From positions 310,001-374,000 of the forward strand of contig JAGVSM010000932.1 in NCBI GenBank assembly GCA_022494885.1: a DNA stretch of 64,000 bases, read 5' to 3'. The translations under genes were made by a program, and so were the position numbers. A model generated the notes under the pieces. The model did not search any database. It had not been told where the DNA came from and worked only from the letters and a program-made list of their open reading frames with translations. Positions 30,376-42,659 of the stretch are shown piece by piece (position 1 is the stretch's first letter; each line of letters starts with the position of its first letter). The stretch is from Micrasema longulum (taxonomy: Eukaryota > Arthropoda > Insecta > Trichoptera > Brachycentridae).

Positions 30376-30792
30376 CCAAAAATAATTATTTTTTAATTGA
30401 ACTAATTTCATCTACGAAATCTCTCGAGGGTCTATTTACATAAATTAATTGAATCCCCTTTCTTCCTATACACGCACTAGTGCAATAATTAGCATATTGT
30501 TAAAAATACTCGCATACTTCCTGGCCATATTACCACGTGATCACGCCGTGGTATGAGGCCACCAGGTCACCAAATACTTCCCATTCAGGCCACAATCATT
30601 ATGTATTACATTACCGTTCACATCGCAACGATACCAATTCATATATAATTCTACCTGCCGCTGCCGTTCGAGTCCTAATCGGGAAAACCCTAAACAATAA
30701 ATTCAACTAATCATTTGTCATTTTATCAGTATCCGGAATAAATGAAGAATAGAGTTTTGTATGTGAAATACATAGTCATTTTATCAATGAGG

Positions 30793-31178
30793 AAGTTAGT
30801 GCTTTTTTTGTATTTTTATTTGTTTATAGACTACAAAACTAAACTAAAAAATAATAAACATGTTTCGTATTATCAGCGCTATGATTTTTTAAAGTTTTGT
30901 GATTTTGAAATTAATCCGCCTGTGACGTCTTAAGTTGTCCACGGTGAGTTGTCTTGATTGGTGTATTGGCTTTCCGGTAACCGGAAATGTACATATCATA
31001 CCACTCTGTCATTGGTTAATTTCGGAAAACTAGTGATGACGTTGAGAGCAGTTAATTATTATAAAAAGAAATTTTATAATTTTTTTCATTCCTTTTTTTT
31101 TGTCTTACAATTAAATGTTCTAATTTTTACCGCGCTTAAGAAAACATTTTAAAATCAAATTTACCGTTGCACTGAACT
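30793..31178 (-). mobile_element. MITE family M1, copy D (inverse)
   Basis: It ends gcactgaactt on the right and starts aagttagtgc on the left. On the reverse strand it reads attaaccaatgacagagtgg, gacaactcaccgtggac and aatcatagcgctgataatac, matching copies A-C. Confidence 0.75.
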
Positions 31179-31359
31179 TCCTTATTCTGATTTTTTATAT
31201 TTTTTATTGTTGTTATCTTCGGTGGAAAAAAGTAAAAGTCTACTCAATACAATTTCAAGATTTGATAAAACCTTGCGTATACAAATACTTTGCAACTTAT
31301 GCTTCATCAAATCATGCAGAATCAATTGAGTAGAAGTTGCGTTTCTCAAAATCTCCAAG

Positions 31360-32090
31360 ACTCCAAAATTTATTGTTTGTATTTGACTTTTTTTTCATTT
31401 ACCGAGGTATACTTCTTCCGATTTGTTAAGTATGATTTTAATAGTTTGCATTCTTGAGATTTTACTCCTATATCATTTAATTTTTTTATCATGGTCTCAA
31501 TGTGTACCGTATCAAAAGCTTTTTTAAAATCTAATATTACTCTTGTGGTTGGAACTCTAGCATCCATATTTGTTTAAATATAATTAATTAAATTTACTAA
31601 AGCGGTTCCGGTTCCTTTTTTTTCTTGAAAACCACGTTGGTTTAAGCATATTGAGATTTTTTATATGCCCCATTAATCGTTTATGAATATATTTTTCAAA
31701 GATTTTATTAAATACAATTAAATTTGCTATAGGTCTATAGTTACTAGGTTCCGTTCAATCTCCACTTTAAATATAGGAGTTATTCTTACAGTCTTTAATT
31801 CTTCCGGGTAGATTCCTAACTTTATATGCATGTTAATTAATTTTGATAAGCTTAAAATATCTTTGAGATTTTTTATGAGTGAAGGTTTGATTTTATCATA
31901 TCCTGGCGATGCATTTTTTTTAAGATTGTCAATTATTTTACACACTTCTTTTGTCGTTGTTGGTCTAAGAAAAAAGGTACTATTTATTTTTCTTCTTCGT
32001 TTTTCTGATATGTTTATACATGGTCCATCTAATTTACTTGCAAGGATTTGGCCAACATTGGAGTAACATTCATTGATTTGTGAATTTAAT
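31360..32090 (-). mobile_element. LINE reverse transcriptase fragment
   Basis: Reading from 32090 down: EVCKIIDNLKKNASPGYDKI (start of RT), ELKTVRITPIFK, a broken stretch with QEKKGTGTA-like residues at 31600-31640, then TTRVILDFKKAFDTVHIE (motif A) and LLKSYLTNRKKYTSV. It stops near 31360, before motif C. Confidence 0.82.
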
Positions 32091-32109
32091 TACGGATAAG
32101 TTGAATAAT

Positions 32110-32480
32110 CGCAATATTTCTTAAAACGCGTTCCATCGCGGTACTAACGTCGCCTACGCACAGACGGCACGCAACATCAATGATGTGTATGGGCTAAACA
32201 CCGCAAGCGAACGTACTGCACGGTTTTGGTTTGATCGCTTCCGTTCGGGAAATATCAACAATGAACCCGGTAGAAGACCAAATAGTAAAGGTGAATGTGA
32301 GGAATTGAAAGCAACAGTAGAAGCAAACTCATCTCCGTCTACATCTTGGATCTCTCTCATCTCATTTAAAATTACGACTGAGCTAGCAGCAATTTTAGAG
32401 AAGCTCACAGTTAAACAATTGATGATGGTCAATAGCTTATGCCGGAGGCTCTCCGTCTCCGCCGGACCTTGCTCGAACTG
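32110..32480 (+). pseudogene. mariner-like transposase N-terminal fragment
   Basis: The frame runs from NAFHRGTNVAYAQTARNINDV through TASERTARFWFDRFRSGNI and NNEPGRRPN to ECEELKATVEANSSPST. This is the helix-turn-helix DNA-binding region of mariner transposases with its GRP linker. The DDD catalytic domain is absent. Confidence 0.8.
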
Positions 32481-33271
32481 AATACATTTAAAAAAAAATT
32501 CGGATAACTTTTTATAACGGAAAAAAAGTAACTCCGAAAAGTAGGTGAAAAATGCCTTTGACGGAAAATTTGTCGACTCTCGCCCTCAGGACTTTTACAA
32601 CAAAGGCAACCATTAACATCCTCAACAATGTCAAAGCTGTATAGATAATAAGATATAAGATAATATTTCGATAAATTCTACACATCATTTTTGTACAAAA
32701 AAAACATTTTTTTTACACGAAACAGCAATTTCATAAGTAAACTCCTAATATAAATATTATTTTGAATTGAATACATATTATTTTACGAGTATACCTACAT
32801 TGTTAGCTACGGATAAGGAAATAATGATAAATAAGAATTTGTCATTTTCATTACATATTTTAAAACACTATCCATCAAATTGAAGTGGCCCTAAGTTAGT
32901 GAAAAAAAAAAATACATATCGTTGACGAAAATTCGAAATGCTATAAGGGACAAAGTGTAGTTTTCAGAGGACAAAAATGTTTGAAAACATTAATATTTTT
33001 AGTAGAATATTTACTTTAGTTAATGTATTTAGTCAAATATTGGTTAACTCAAATCGTTAATGATTATTTATTTATCACCGAAAACAACAAACATGATTTC
33101 CAAAAAAAAATATTTAGCCCCTCTGAGCATTTGACCCTTTCAGTATTTCATATTTCTATTTATTTCAAAAGGATAAAAATTCAATAATATTGTAGAAAAA
33201 ACAAATAAACCATCACGCCGTTTTCCCGTTGGGTTAGGCAAAGAGGATAAAACTAATTCCTCTACATTCAT

Positions 33272-33509
33272 ATCTTCCATCTTCCATCTTCCATCTTCCA
33301 TCTTCCATCTTCCATCTTCCATCTTCCATCTTCCATCTTCCATCTTCCATCTTCCATCTTCCATCTTTCATCTTCCATCTTCCATCTTCCATCTTCCATC
33401 TTCCATCTTCCATCTTCCATCTTCCATCTTCCATCTTCCATCTTCCATCTTCCATCTTCCATCTTCCATCTTCCATCTTCCATCTTCCATCTTCCATCTT
33501 CCATCTTCA
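33272..33509. repeat. (atcttcc)34 heptanucleotide array
   Basis: 238 bases of a 7-base unit, about 34 copies, with a single internal t variant (atctttc, near 33366). Because 7 is not a multiple of 3, all three minus-strand frames encode the same seven-residue repeat (MEDGRWK). This creates long false open frames. Confidence 0.97.
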
Positions 33510-34919
33510 AGTATATGTTTGTTGGATTCATGCCATGTCTTCTCAGTTTTTCTCGATTTCTGCATCCATCAAATTCGCGTCGTAAATTTTTTAAGTCATT
33601 CCCTTTTCATTTTAATTAGACGAGAAAAACTCTTATGCTTTGTACATAAATATTTATGTAATCAATGCCTTTAGCTAGACTATTTAATACATGAAGAGTA
33701 TGGTTTTAGTGAAGAGACTAATACAATTATTGGAGCGACAAATAGTCAATGTTGACATCAAACTTGGAATTTCGGTGAAATATTCTTGTTGATTTTCAAA
33801 AATAATTAATGTAACTAACATACGTATTTATAATAAAGCTTACTAACGGTATTACAAATCAGTGTTCAAGACATAGGAATTAAGAATAGTCCAGAAGGAG
33901 AGTAGAATTATATTTGAATACTTCGGACTGTGTCCAAAAATCCCCTCATTTTGCCCCACTTTGACCGCGCGCATTCGTGAAGTCACCGCGTAGCGTTGTG
34001 CCAGATGGGAATAAATATAATCATAACACAAATGTAAGGTTAAAAAAAAGCAATTTGTTAATTTCTCTAAAATTTCATTGTGCACGCGGAAACATTGATT
34101 GACACAACAGAGTAGATAAGTAAAGGGTTATTTAATAAGAGTAATTGAATAAATGAACTTTGAACTTAAAATAAAAAACAAATTTTATTTTACATAAAGC
34201 GGATATTTTTACACCATGTTAAATAATATTCGATGTTTTAAAGATAATGTCGGTCAAATGCGTTGATTAATCCGAGCGGCGTTGTTTAAACCGAGGTCCA
34301 ATTTTCATTAGTTCTCTCATTAGATGAGCAAAGTAGGGTAAAAAAAATTACTACCCTGGCAACACTAGGAAAATGTCCATTTTGTTTTCTTCGACAACCT
34401 GACAGATGGAAAAATAATTTAATTTTGCAGTAATGCATTTGCTACTTACACAAGCATTTGTTAATTACACATGAAATGTGATCCCATCCTGTTTCTTTAA
34501 GATCCCAGCAGTATTTCTACACTTCAAAACGACATAACACGGCATAGTTGAATTCAAATCGGGAGTTGCGTATGAGCGACGTCTACAAAGAAACTAATGG
34601 GCCAAAACGTAAAACTACTCTTTTCAGAGAAGTTTAGTCGCCTTCTGTTTGATGCGCGCATGCGGTTTCTGGGCTATTTTATAAAATTATATGGTTCAAG
34701 AGATGATTTTAGAAATAACAAAGTAGGTACTTGAAAAACTCTCCCGATAATGATGCATAAACGGCTAGCGACTCTGCATTGAATTGCGCAAAAAAAGTGC
34801 CAATTGGATAATGGTGCGGATGAAGAGTGAGTGGTGTTAGGTAGATGGTGTTATGCGGAATTACCCGATCGCTCGAGATGTAACAGTGCCTTACATCCAA
34901 TAATATGCACTTGAACTGA

Positions 34920-35100
34920 GATCCGTTATTCGCAAACCGGTCGCGGTCGCGGCGGCGGCGGCGGTCGCGGTCGTCCTTCCACTAACAGTGCGGACCGTTG
35001 GCGTTGACGTGAAGATAACTCATCTCACAACCTGCGGCGTATAAACAGCCGCACGAGTTGCGGTTGCAAAAGGCAGTCGCTCTTATTAGGTTCTCTACAC
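34920..35100 (+). promoter_or_regulatory. CpG-rich candidate promoter with TATA box and initiator
   Basis: GC-rich and CpG-rich (ggtcgcggtcgcggcggcgg) within AT-rich DNA. TATAAA at 35040-35045 is followed about 30-35 bases later by ggcagtcg (35072-35079), a reasonable arthropod initiator. No coding exon downstream could be recognised. A dead CpG-rich repeat is the main alternative. Confidence 0.4.
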
Positions 35101-35423
35101 TTGATGGGTGTTATTTTTAGAGGACCCTGCTTTCAGAGAGTCCAGATCTCAAAGAACCCTGCTCTCAGATAGTCTTCGCTCTTAGAGCACAGCCCTTTAA
35201 ATACCTTGGTTTCGAAAAGCCTTATATCGGAGATCGGAGGGCCCTTTTCAAAAAACCTTGAATCCATTAAATTATACTCTTGTAATGTCTTGCACTGATC
35301 TGCTTTCAAGCCATTTTTATACGTGTGTGTACAATTCTCGTTTCTCCTTTTTTCTCCATTTTCTTATAAGACTAATAAATACTAAATAAAATAGTATACA
35401 ATTCACTGTTTTTTAAAAATATA

Positions 35424-35640
35424 TATGTATTAGTGTTTACCATATTGATGTGCCATTTATAATATGTTTTTTTGAATTATGTTTTGTGTTTCTGATCCTT
35501 TATTTGTGGTGATATAATTATGTGTCTGTGTCAACTAATTGCTCGTCCTATATCAACACAGGGCTTTCAGTCCTATGAAGTTGAGACTTATGTCTCAAAT
35601 AATGTGCAACAAACTAATATATGTAGATAAATAAATAAAT
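35424..35640 (+). mobile_element. LINE 3' UTR fragment
   Basis: ccatattgatgtgccattta, gatcctttatttgtggtgat, atgtgtctgtgtcaactaat and cagtcctatgaagttgagac are shared in order with the 3' UTR at 45155-45362, and the piece ends in an aataaataaat tail. Confidence 0.78.
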
Positions 35641-35721
35641 ATTGATTTTGGGGCCGTATTTCCTAGCATTTGTGAAGCACCTTGTCAAAAATTCTAAAAA
35701 TTTAAATCGAGAGGAGAAAAG

Positions 35722-36262
35722 TCCGCCTCGTAGTTTAATAGTTGGCGCGTTCGTCTACCATGCTCGAGGTGCTGGGTTCGATTTCTGGAAGGGTCAACAC
35801 AACATCTGTGTCTTGGGTCTAAAAGGGCCACATTTTGCAGAGGGTTAATTTCATAAAAAAATATACATATTTAACAATTGTACAAACACACACATATAAC
35901 ACCTCAAACAGTTTATTATAACATCATTTACGACGTTGGTCCTTTTAGACCCAAGCCACAGAAATATCTGTTTATAAGGTGGTTTTACACTGCAATACTT
36001 TATTTCCATATAATTTGCCAAACTCACGTATGAGCGAAACTGAAAGAAAAAAGATCCATGGTCTTCAAAACGGTATTCGAGTATGCGGAGGGCGTACTTT
36101 CATTGAAATATTTTACCGACCCCGGACTAGCGACCGAAGCGTAAGACTAATAACTCTAACTTTACGTAATAGATAATCCAGATACGCTGCAATCAGAGTG
36201 CCGATGCAGTGCCAATGCACGACTTGGTAGGGATATGGAAATGATGATAGCAAATCATGTTT
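35722..36262 (+). repeat. family 2 SINE with nested insertions
   Basis: Head: cctcgtagtttaatagttgg and ggtgctgggttcgatttctg (B box). The body resumes at about 36115 with accccggactagcgaccgaa and cgtaagactaataac, ending atatggaaatgatgatagc. The middle holds a 144-base MITE (35812-35955) and a stretch like 28930-29215 (36000-36105). Confidence 0.75.
35812..35955. mobile_element. 144-base MITE inside SINE
   Basis: cttgggtctaaaagg (35812-35826) and its exact inverse ccttttagacccaag (35941-35955) bound an AT-rich centre. Confidence 0.78.
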
Positions 36263-36269
36263 TTACACT

Positions 36270-36425
36270 GCAATAATTCATAGTACCTGGACTGGTTGGT
36301 ATCTGAAGCGTAAGACTGATCACTTTGCGTTCATGTAACAGATGATTGAGATTCGCTACGTTTATTCTACCAATGGAGGGCAACATACATCATCAGGTGC
36401 GGATAAGGGTTTGATTTATTTATTT
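36270..36425 (+). repeat. family 2 SINE body
   Basis: tagtacctggactggttggt, atctgaagcgtaagactgat, gcgttcatgtaacagatg and gtgcggataagggtttg. Confidence 0.65.
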
Positions 36426-36774
36426 ATTTGGTTTGCAAACAATGAAAAAATAATACATAATACACATAAATATTGAAACAATAAAAAAAAATAGACCACT
36501 TATTTTTCATCAATTACATGCAAACACTAACTAAATACATATTTATATAAAATAAGTAAAATAAATTAATACATTGGATTTAAGTTATTGTAAAAATTGA
36601 AATAATATTGCAAAAATTGTACGAATTGATAGTAAAATAATCATGAATAAAATGAACATGAATTAAATACGTATTTAAATAAAATTAACAGTAAAAAGTA
36701 TCCAAATTAAATTATAAAAAAAACATTCATTAATATAAAACTAATAAAAACAACCATACTTGAAGATGGACATG

Positions 36775-36920
36775 TCAAAAGTAGGAATAATCAGCGTGCG
36801 TGCATAAGAAGATGTATGAATGTAGAGGAAGCGAGGTCTGTATGCCAAGATAGAGTGTTATGGCGTTCTATCCTCTCTGCCTACCCCTACGGGGAAACGG
36901 CGTGATGGTTTGTTGTTGTT
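36775..36920 (+). repeat. family 3 repeat
   Basis: aaaagtaggaataatcagcg, gtgcgtgcataagaagatg, then tatcctctctgcctacccct and acggggaaacggcgtgatgg. A better-preserved copy than that at 27050-27250. Confidence 0.7.
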
Positions 36921-36949
36921 GTTGTAAAAACAACTCATAAAATACTAAT

Positions 36950-37650
36950 CTTCTTCTTCTTATGGTTCCTCTTCCCGATGGAGGTTGGAAATCATCATTG
37001 CGATTCTTACTTTACTGGCAGCTGCCCTGAACAAGGACTGAGTGCTGCAATGGAACCAGTCGCGCAAGTTCTTAAGCCAAGAGATGCGCCTTCTATCTGC
37101 ACTGCGTCTCCCTTCAATTCTTCCCTGTAGAATGACTTGTAAAATTTTATATTTTTCGCCTCTCATCACATGCCCAAAGTACTCAAGTTTTCTTTTCTTT
37201 ATGGTCTTCAGTGCCTCTTTATCTTTTTCCATCCGTCGGAGAACATCATCGTTTCGGACTCTATCCACCCAGGAGATTTTTAATATCCTCCTGTAGCACC
37301 ACATTTCAAAGGCTTCGATCTTTTTTGAAGTGTTTTGGGTGAGTGTCCACGTTTCGACGCCGTAAAAAAGTACGAGAAGACGTAACATCGAGTAATGCGC
37401 ATTCGGAGGTCTAAATTAAAGTCTCTACTGCAAAGAAGGTCACGCATCCTGAAAAAGCAGTCTCGCGCCACCTCTATTCTGACTTTGATCTCTTGCGAGT
37501 GATCCCATTTATCATTCAGCCAGCATCCTAAATATTTATATTGATGAACTTGCTCAATAAACTGCACTCCAGTTTTAAAGTCATTGGGGAAGTTTGTGGC
37601 TTTTTCCGAATAACCATATATTTAGTCTTGGAAATATTCATCTCTAGCCC
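36950..37650 (-). mobile_element. RTE/Proto2-like LINE C-terminal fragment
   Basis: 37567-37400 gives QYKYLGCWLNDKWDHSQEIKV (thumb). With a frameshift, 37388-36960 gives YGVETWTLTQNTSKKIEAFEM, MWCYRRILKISWVDRVRNDDV and LEYFGHVMRGEKYKILQVILQ. This is the typical end of RTE-clade ORFs. Confidence 0.85.
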
Positions 37651-37734
37651 TTTATAATAACAATAAACAAAATATGCATCGAAACAAAACCAGCAATGTA
37701 ATCCATCAAAATTAAATGTACAAAATTAATATAT

Positions 37735-38045
37735 CAATATTAAAACGCATTTTGTATACACTTCTTAAACCTTAACAATCCAGCGTCAAAAATGTCGATC
37801 TCTACGTTTTCAATGGTGTTGTATAATCTGCACATTCTTGACACTGGATTGAAGAGGGACACTATGCGGAATGTTTTTAGGTTTCTTAAGGTATGACCAT
37901 TAGGAACACAATTTTTTATCGTACTTAAACAGCTTGAATTTTCCAATGTACCATTTGCAATCTTACATAAATATAACAAGTCATTTATCTTTCTTCTAGT
38001 TTCTAAAGTTTTGAAGTTAAAGTGTTGGAGTCTCTTTTCATAACT
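37735..38045 (-). pseudogene. LINE C-terminal fragment
   Basis: The frame at 37979-37740 has TFRIVSLFNPVSRMCRLYN and VEIDIFDAGLLRFKKCIQN, the characteristic final segment of several insect LINE second ORFs. It is followed by an AT-rich tail. Confidence 0.7.
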
Positions 38046-38049
38046 ATTA

Positions 38050-41000
38050 AGTGTGATGTTGATGATTATATTTATTTCGCGATTTGCACCTTAATTTGGC
38101 TGAAACATTTAGCATCGGGTATTGAGGAAATATAACTACGAAATACACGAATGGATGTTTGCACACTTAATGCCGGCAGTAAACATACATACATTGGGAA
38201 TCCTTGTATCGATAAGGAACTTAAAGCTGTTAAATTTACGCAAAAATGGGCACTATTAATTTCTTCTCTGTATGGAAATGAGGGTAATTGATACCATTTT
38301 AAATAATGCCACCCAGATTGGTTCCATATAACCGATTAAAGGGTTCTTCGAAGGTATTTCGCAACTTGTCTAAATGTAAGGATACCAAAAATTTGTTACA
38401 TAATTACGATATTTAAAAAAAAAAATTGTTGTTAGTTCGTAATTTCTAAAAACAGTAAAAAAATAATACATTCATTGTTTCACCCATACTTTATTTTAAT
38501 TAAATATTTGCGTTCTTATGGTTGACACAAATATTTCAAATTTGAGCTGTTTTGAAATCTTTGATCTTTAACATCTATATGGGTTGACAATAAATTTAAC
38601 ATCTATAGGAACGAGGTTGTCAATACTTTTAAAGTTCGAGATTAGCGAAAATTGACTAATCTGCTTTCCTTCCATACTTTTATTTGCTTTTTGAATGAAT
38701 AAATAAATTTAATTTTCAAATGATATATTTTTATATTATTTTACAATTTTTGTAATTTTTTAAAATTAAAAATAATTTTCTCTCACCGGGGTGTCCCGTT
38801 CCGAGGGAAACATTAAACAAAATAAAAAATGCTCTAAATTACATATAAAATATAAATAAAAACGTATAAATAAAAAACACTTATTATTTATTTTGTCTGA
38901 TCCAGTCATCAATACATATTTACAAAGTATATTAATAGTTTTAAAAAATGACAGTTTTGCTGTTTAGTAAAAACATTTGTATTTTTGAGAAACGTGATAA
39001 ATCGAGTTTATAATTAATTATTGGTGGAATTGATCCAAAATAAGAAAGCGATTAAAAAATATAATTTTGAAAACATAAAGCCAAAATAGTAATTTCTCAT
39101 TTAGTTTGTTGTTACCAATAATCAGCTAACCATAAAATATAAATGCACTTGCTATAAATATGATAAGATAAAAATAAAAAATCAAATGCCGCTATATGTA
39201 TGTATAAAGTTTTGAGATTAGTATTATTTTATGATACCGATTGTTTAATTCCTCTTAATAAACCTGAAATAGCACATAAAGTTTTTATGCCAAATACCTA
39301 ATATACTCAAATCTAATATAAGTTATCATGTTACTGGGAACCGATGATTAAATTTACATTTACGTATAAATAAAATAGAGAAATGAATTATAACGTTCAG
39401 TTTTGATAATAAATAACAATATTTATGTGTTGCGTATTCATTGATTTTACAGCTAAGAAGTCAAATTTTGAGAGTTTTATAATGGTATTGTAAACATATT
39501 TTAAGAATTAACTGAATTAACATAATTTTTGACATTATCGTGTTTGGAGATTATAATAATATTCCGGTGTTTAATAAAATCACGTTTCTACATAACAATA
39601 AAGTTTAATTACTAAAAATCGATTTAAGGACTCTTTTCATTTCGTCATTATGTGCATTAGGAGAGGTACCATTGAATACTTTTTAAGCTGCTGGAATTTC
39701 ATCTTGCTTATTACATCAAAACTTATGCAAAAAGCAAATAAAGAAGATGACACTTTATATTTATATTTTCGAATGTTAGACGGAGACTAACCGAATCAAA
39801 AGACATTTCATATTTAAGTAAAAATTCACTGTTAAAAAAGGTGTATATTACGAAATAAATAAATATCTAAATACCGTTAATATTATCGACATATAATATT
39901 GTCTAGGATTTTTTTTTTTTCCAGAAAACATAATAATAATTAAAATTATACGTAGATAGAAAACAGAGATTTATGATATCTATTTATTGCATACAGTCAT
40001 ATACATTGCATAGTACAAAAATACTATGTAAAAATACCTCAAATTAATTGTAAAATCAATAATAAATTATGTTAGTAGTAAAAGTGTTTAGTTTTGTAAA
40101 ATTCCAATCAATATTTATCGAGGAAGTAGATTAACGTCACTTGAATTACAGGTGTGTTTTGAATAAATGATTTCAACTTTATAATGGCGAGTAGGTGATA
40201 TGATATCTTATTAACTCTTTATAATGATAAAATAAGTCATAATTGAAGCGATAAACGAATATTTATATGTAATTTTGTGAATTTACCTTCTTTTAATAAA
40301 AACAAAAACGTAGCAAAAATGATAAAAAATACTATTTTTATATAACAATTGAACGTAGCTATGCAGAGAGCAGCCAGCCACAGTTAAAAGTAATTATATT
40401 TTAGTTACATAAAACTTTTAACTATATTTTTTAATAAAAATACCTTTAAAAAGTATTGTTTTTATCTAATTTCTGTTCTTTTATTTTTTTATTATTGCGC
40501 GATTTAAAAAAAACAATCGTTTTAAAATGGCAAAATCGTATGATTTCCTAATTTTGCGTTCGTTTTACCAGACTACAGCCTTAAAACAACAAAAAACTAT
40601 AAAGTATTCTGAAAAAACTATAAATGATTCTAAAAAAAACTATTCTGAAAATTTCGTGATGTCAAAGTTTTCTGAAAATGAACGACACCTCATACATTCT
40701 GAGATTGTATGAGGTTTCATTCGATATTAGATCTGGCTGTTTTCTGTAAATTGCCCATCTTAGGTTGTGTGGTCAGCCAGACTTTAAGAATGATTAAGTC
40801 TTGTCATTACATGGTTGAATTATTTTTTGTATTTGAAAAAAACTAATCCATGAATTATTCATCATTTGTCAAAGTAAAAAGCATTTCACCTGTAGTGTAG
40901 ATTCGAATATTCGCCCTTTTCACAAAAGTGCTATCATCTCAGTTTCACTTTTCTATGGCTAGCTGCCTTCTGCATAACCTTTTAATAATTTGCCTTTGTC

Positions 41001-41460
41001 GTATTTTTTAAATAAAAAATATGTAAATTTCTTTCCTTTTATATATTTTGTTTACCTAGTATTTTATTTTCTTTTCAGCTTCTCAACACACTCGTTGTAA
41101 CATGACGTTGATGTTCAAAAAATAATTTCATGTATGCTAAAGATAATCTCATTTCTCTATAAGTCTCAAAAATGTACACCATAATATACATTTTTGAGTA
41201 CCTCTACCTATAATTTGTACGAAGCAAATAATTTAATTATTTTTTAGATTACGCAAATAAAACGCGTTTTAAATTTCAATATGTATTTCAATTGCATTTT
41301 AATTTGTGTATACCCACACTTGAGTATTTATTTGTAGTAATGAATTAATCATCCAACTTGATGTAAACGCGCTCAACCTACTTATTGTTGATTTTCAGCA
41401 CATCATTTTACTATACGAACGGAATTTATGCATTTATTCAACCTAATTGAAATGCCAATT
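38050..41460. other. AT-rich spacer, nothing recognised
   Basis: Very AT-rich with no coherent ORF, no SINE head and no long inverted repeat. Only small hairpins are seen, such as ctcaaaaatgta / tacatttttgag (41165-41198). Confidence 0.6.
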
Positions 41461-41514
41461 CTATAGTCACTAGTAAAAATTAGCGTTTTCATTCATGGAC
41501 TTATTCAGTGAGCT

Positions 41515-41708
41515 AAGCACAAAAGTCTGTACCCTTTTTTCTTTTTTTTGCACCACAACAGGCCAGGAGGCCCAATTATAGTGGTGAATTACATCACAGA
41601 ACAACCAGGCTTGAGAAAAATCACATCCTATTTTTGTGCTCTCACCGGGAATCGAACCCGGAACCTTCGCGTGTGAATCAAGCGTCTTGACCACTACACC
41701 ACGGAGAC
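41515..41708 (-). repeat. family 4 tRNA-derived SINE (reverse)
   Basis: Reverse-strand head: gtctccgtggtgtagtggtc (A box), ttccgggttcgattcccggt (B box). Body: ctcaagcctggttgttctg, tgtaattcaccactataa and ggcctcctggcctgttgtgg. The twin copy at 60332-60512 is in the other orientation. It looks young because the tRNA part is nearly intact. Confidence 0.85.
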
Positions 41709-42659
41709 CCTTCAAATCAATTGAAATAATATTTCTTCTTTACATACAAAATTCCTCTGTACGTGTGATGTCACTGAACTTCTTTTTTTATTTTATTTGA
41801 AAATTTATTTAAAACCCTTACGGATTATTACATCTAAACGGCTTAACCGATTACGTACGGTTTTTAGAGAAATATAGATCTTTGCGCTGTTCGTGTTCGT
41901 AGATATTAAAATCTCCAATCTAATATGTAAAAAAGTAAGGAGCATAAATGTTTTATTAATCAATCTACCAGGGTTGCATTTGAGGAGAATGCATTTACAA
42001 AAAAATGGAAAGATGTTGATTTTTTGTGTGCAAAAAAGGTTGTTTTTAAATGTTTAAAAACAGGATTTTTTTTTTGTGGATCTCATTCAAATTTTTTCCT
42101 TAAATTATTTATAATTTCTACCCATTTATTTATTTTTACCCGATTTTTGGTAATACTCGAACTAAAATATTTTTAAATTCAATACATTAAAAAAAATCGT
42201 ATTTCTACATAAGTACACCCCTCCGTTGGTTAATAGACCAGAGTTTGACGTTTGCAAAAAGAATGCCATATTTGAAAAAATATTTATTTTATGTTTTGGA
42301 ATTTGATCACAAACAAGTACCTAGGTACCTACTTATCAATGAAAAGTCTTTTGCCAACGCTCGGGCAGGACAACGTCTGTCGGGTCCGCTGGTTCTAGAT
42401 AAATTTAATTACAAAGGTGGTCTAACGAAAGTCGAACTGTCAAAATGTGAATGCTGTTTTAAGCGGGTTTACGGATATAAACACAGCGAACAAAAATAGA
42501 AGCCATAGGGAAGATTTCCAGCATTTAGAAAACTAACACCCGATATTGTTATTTGATTTATTAAGGAAAACATAAAATCGCAAAGTTATTGTTCGTTTAA
42601 ACATATTATGTATACATACGGTATCAAAGGGTTAAGAGGAAGGGTGGTAGATAAGAATT

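Noticed and set aside
33140..33565. Four overlapping open frames of 65-87 codons on the minus strand rich in MEDGRWK
   Set aside because: They are translations of the 7-base tandem array in three frames, not a protein gene.
41640..41705. A true tRNA gene
   Set aside because: The arms T and D look tRNA-like, but the acceptor stem does not pair, and the body that follows is shared with 60332-60512, so it is a SINE head.
42245..42499. 84-codon plus-strand frame
   Set aside because: Mixed composition and no domain. Part of it (gcaggacaacgtctgtcggg) resembles the end of a repeat rather than a coding exon.
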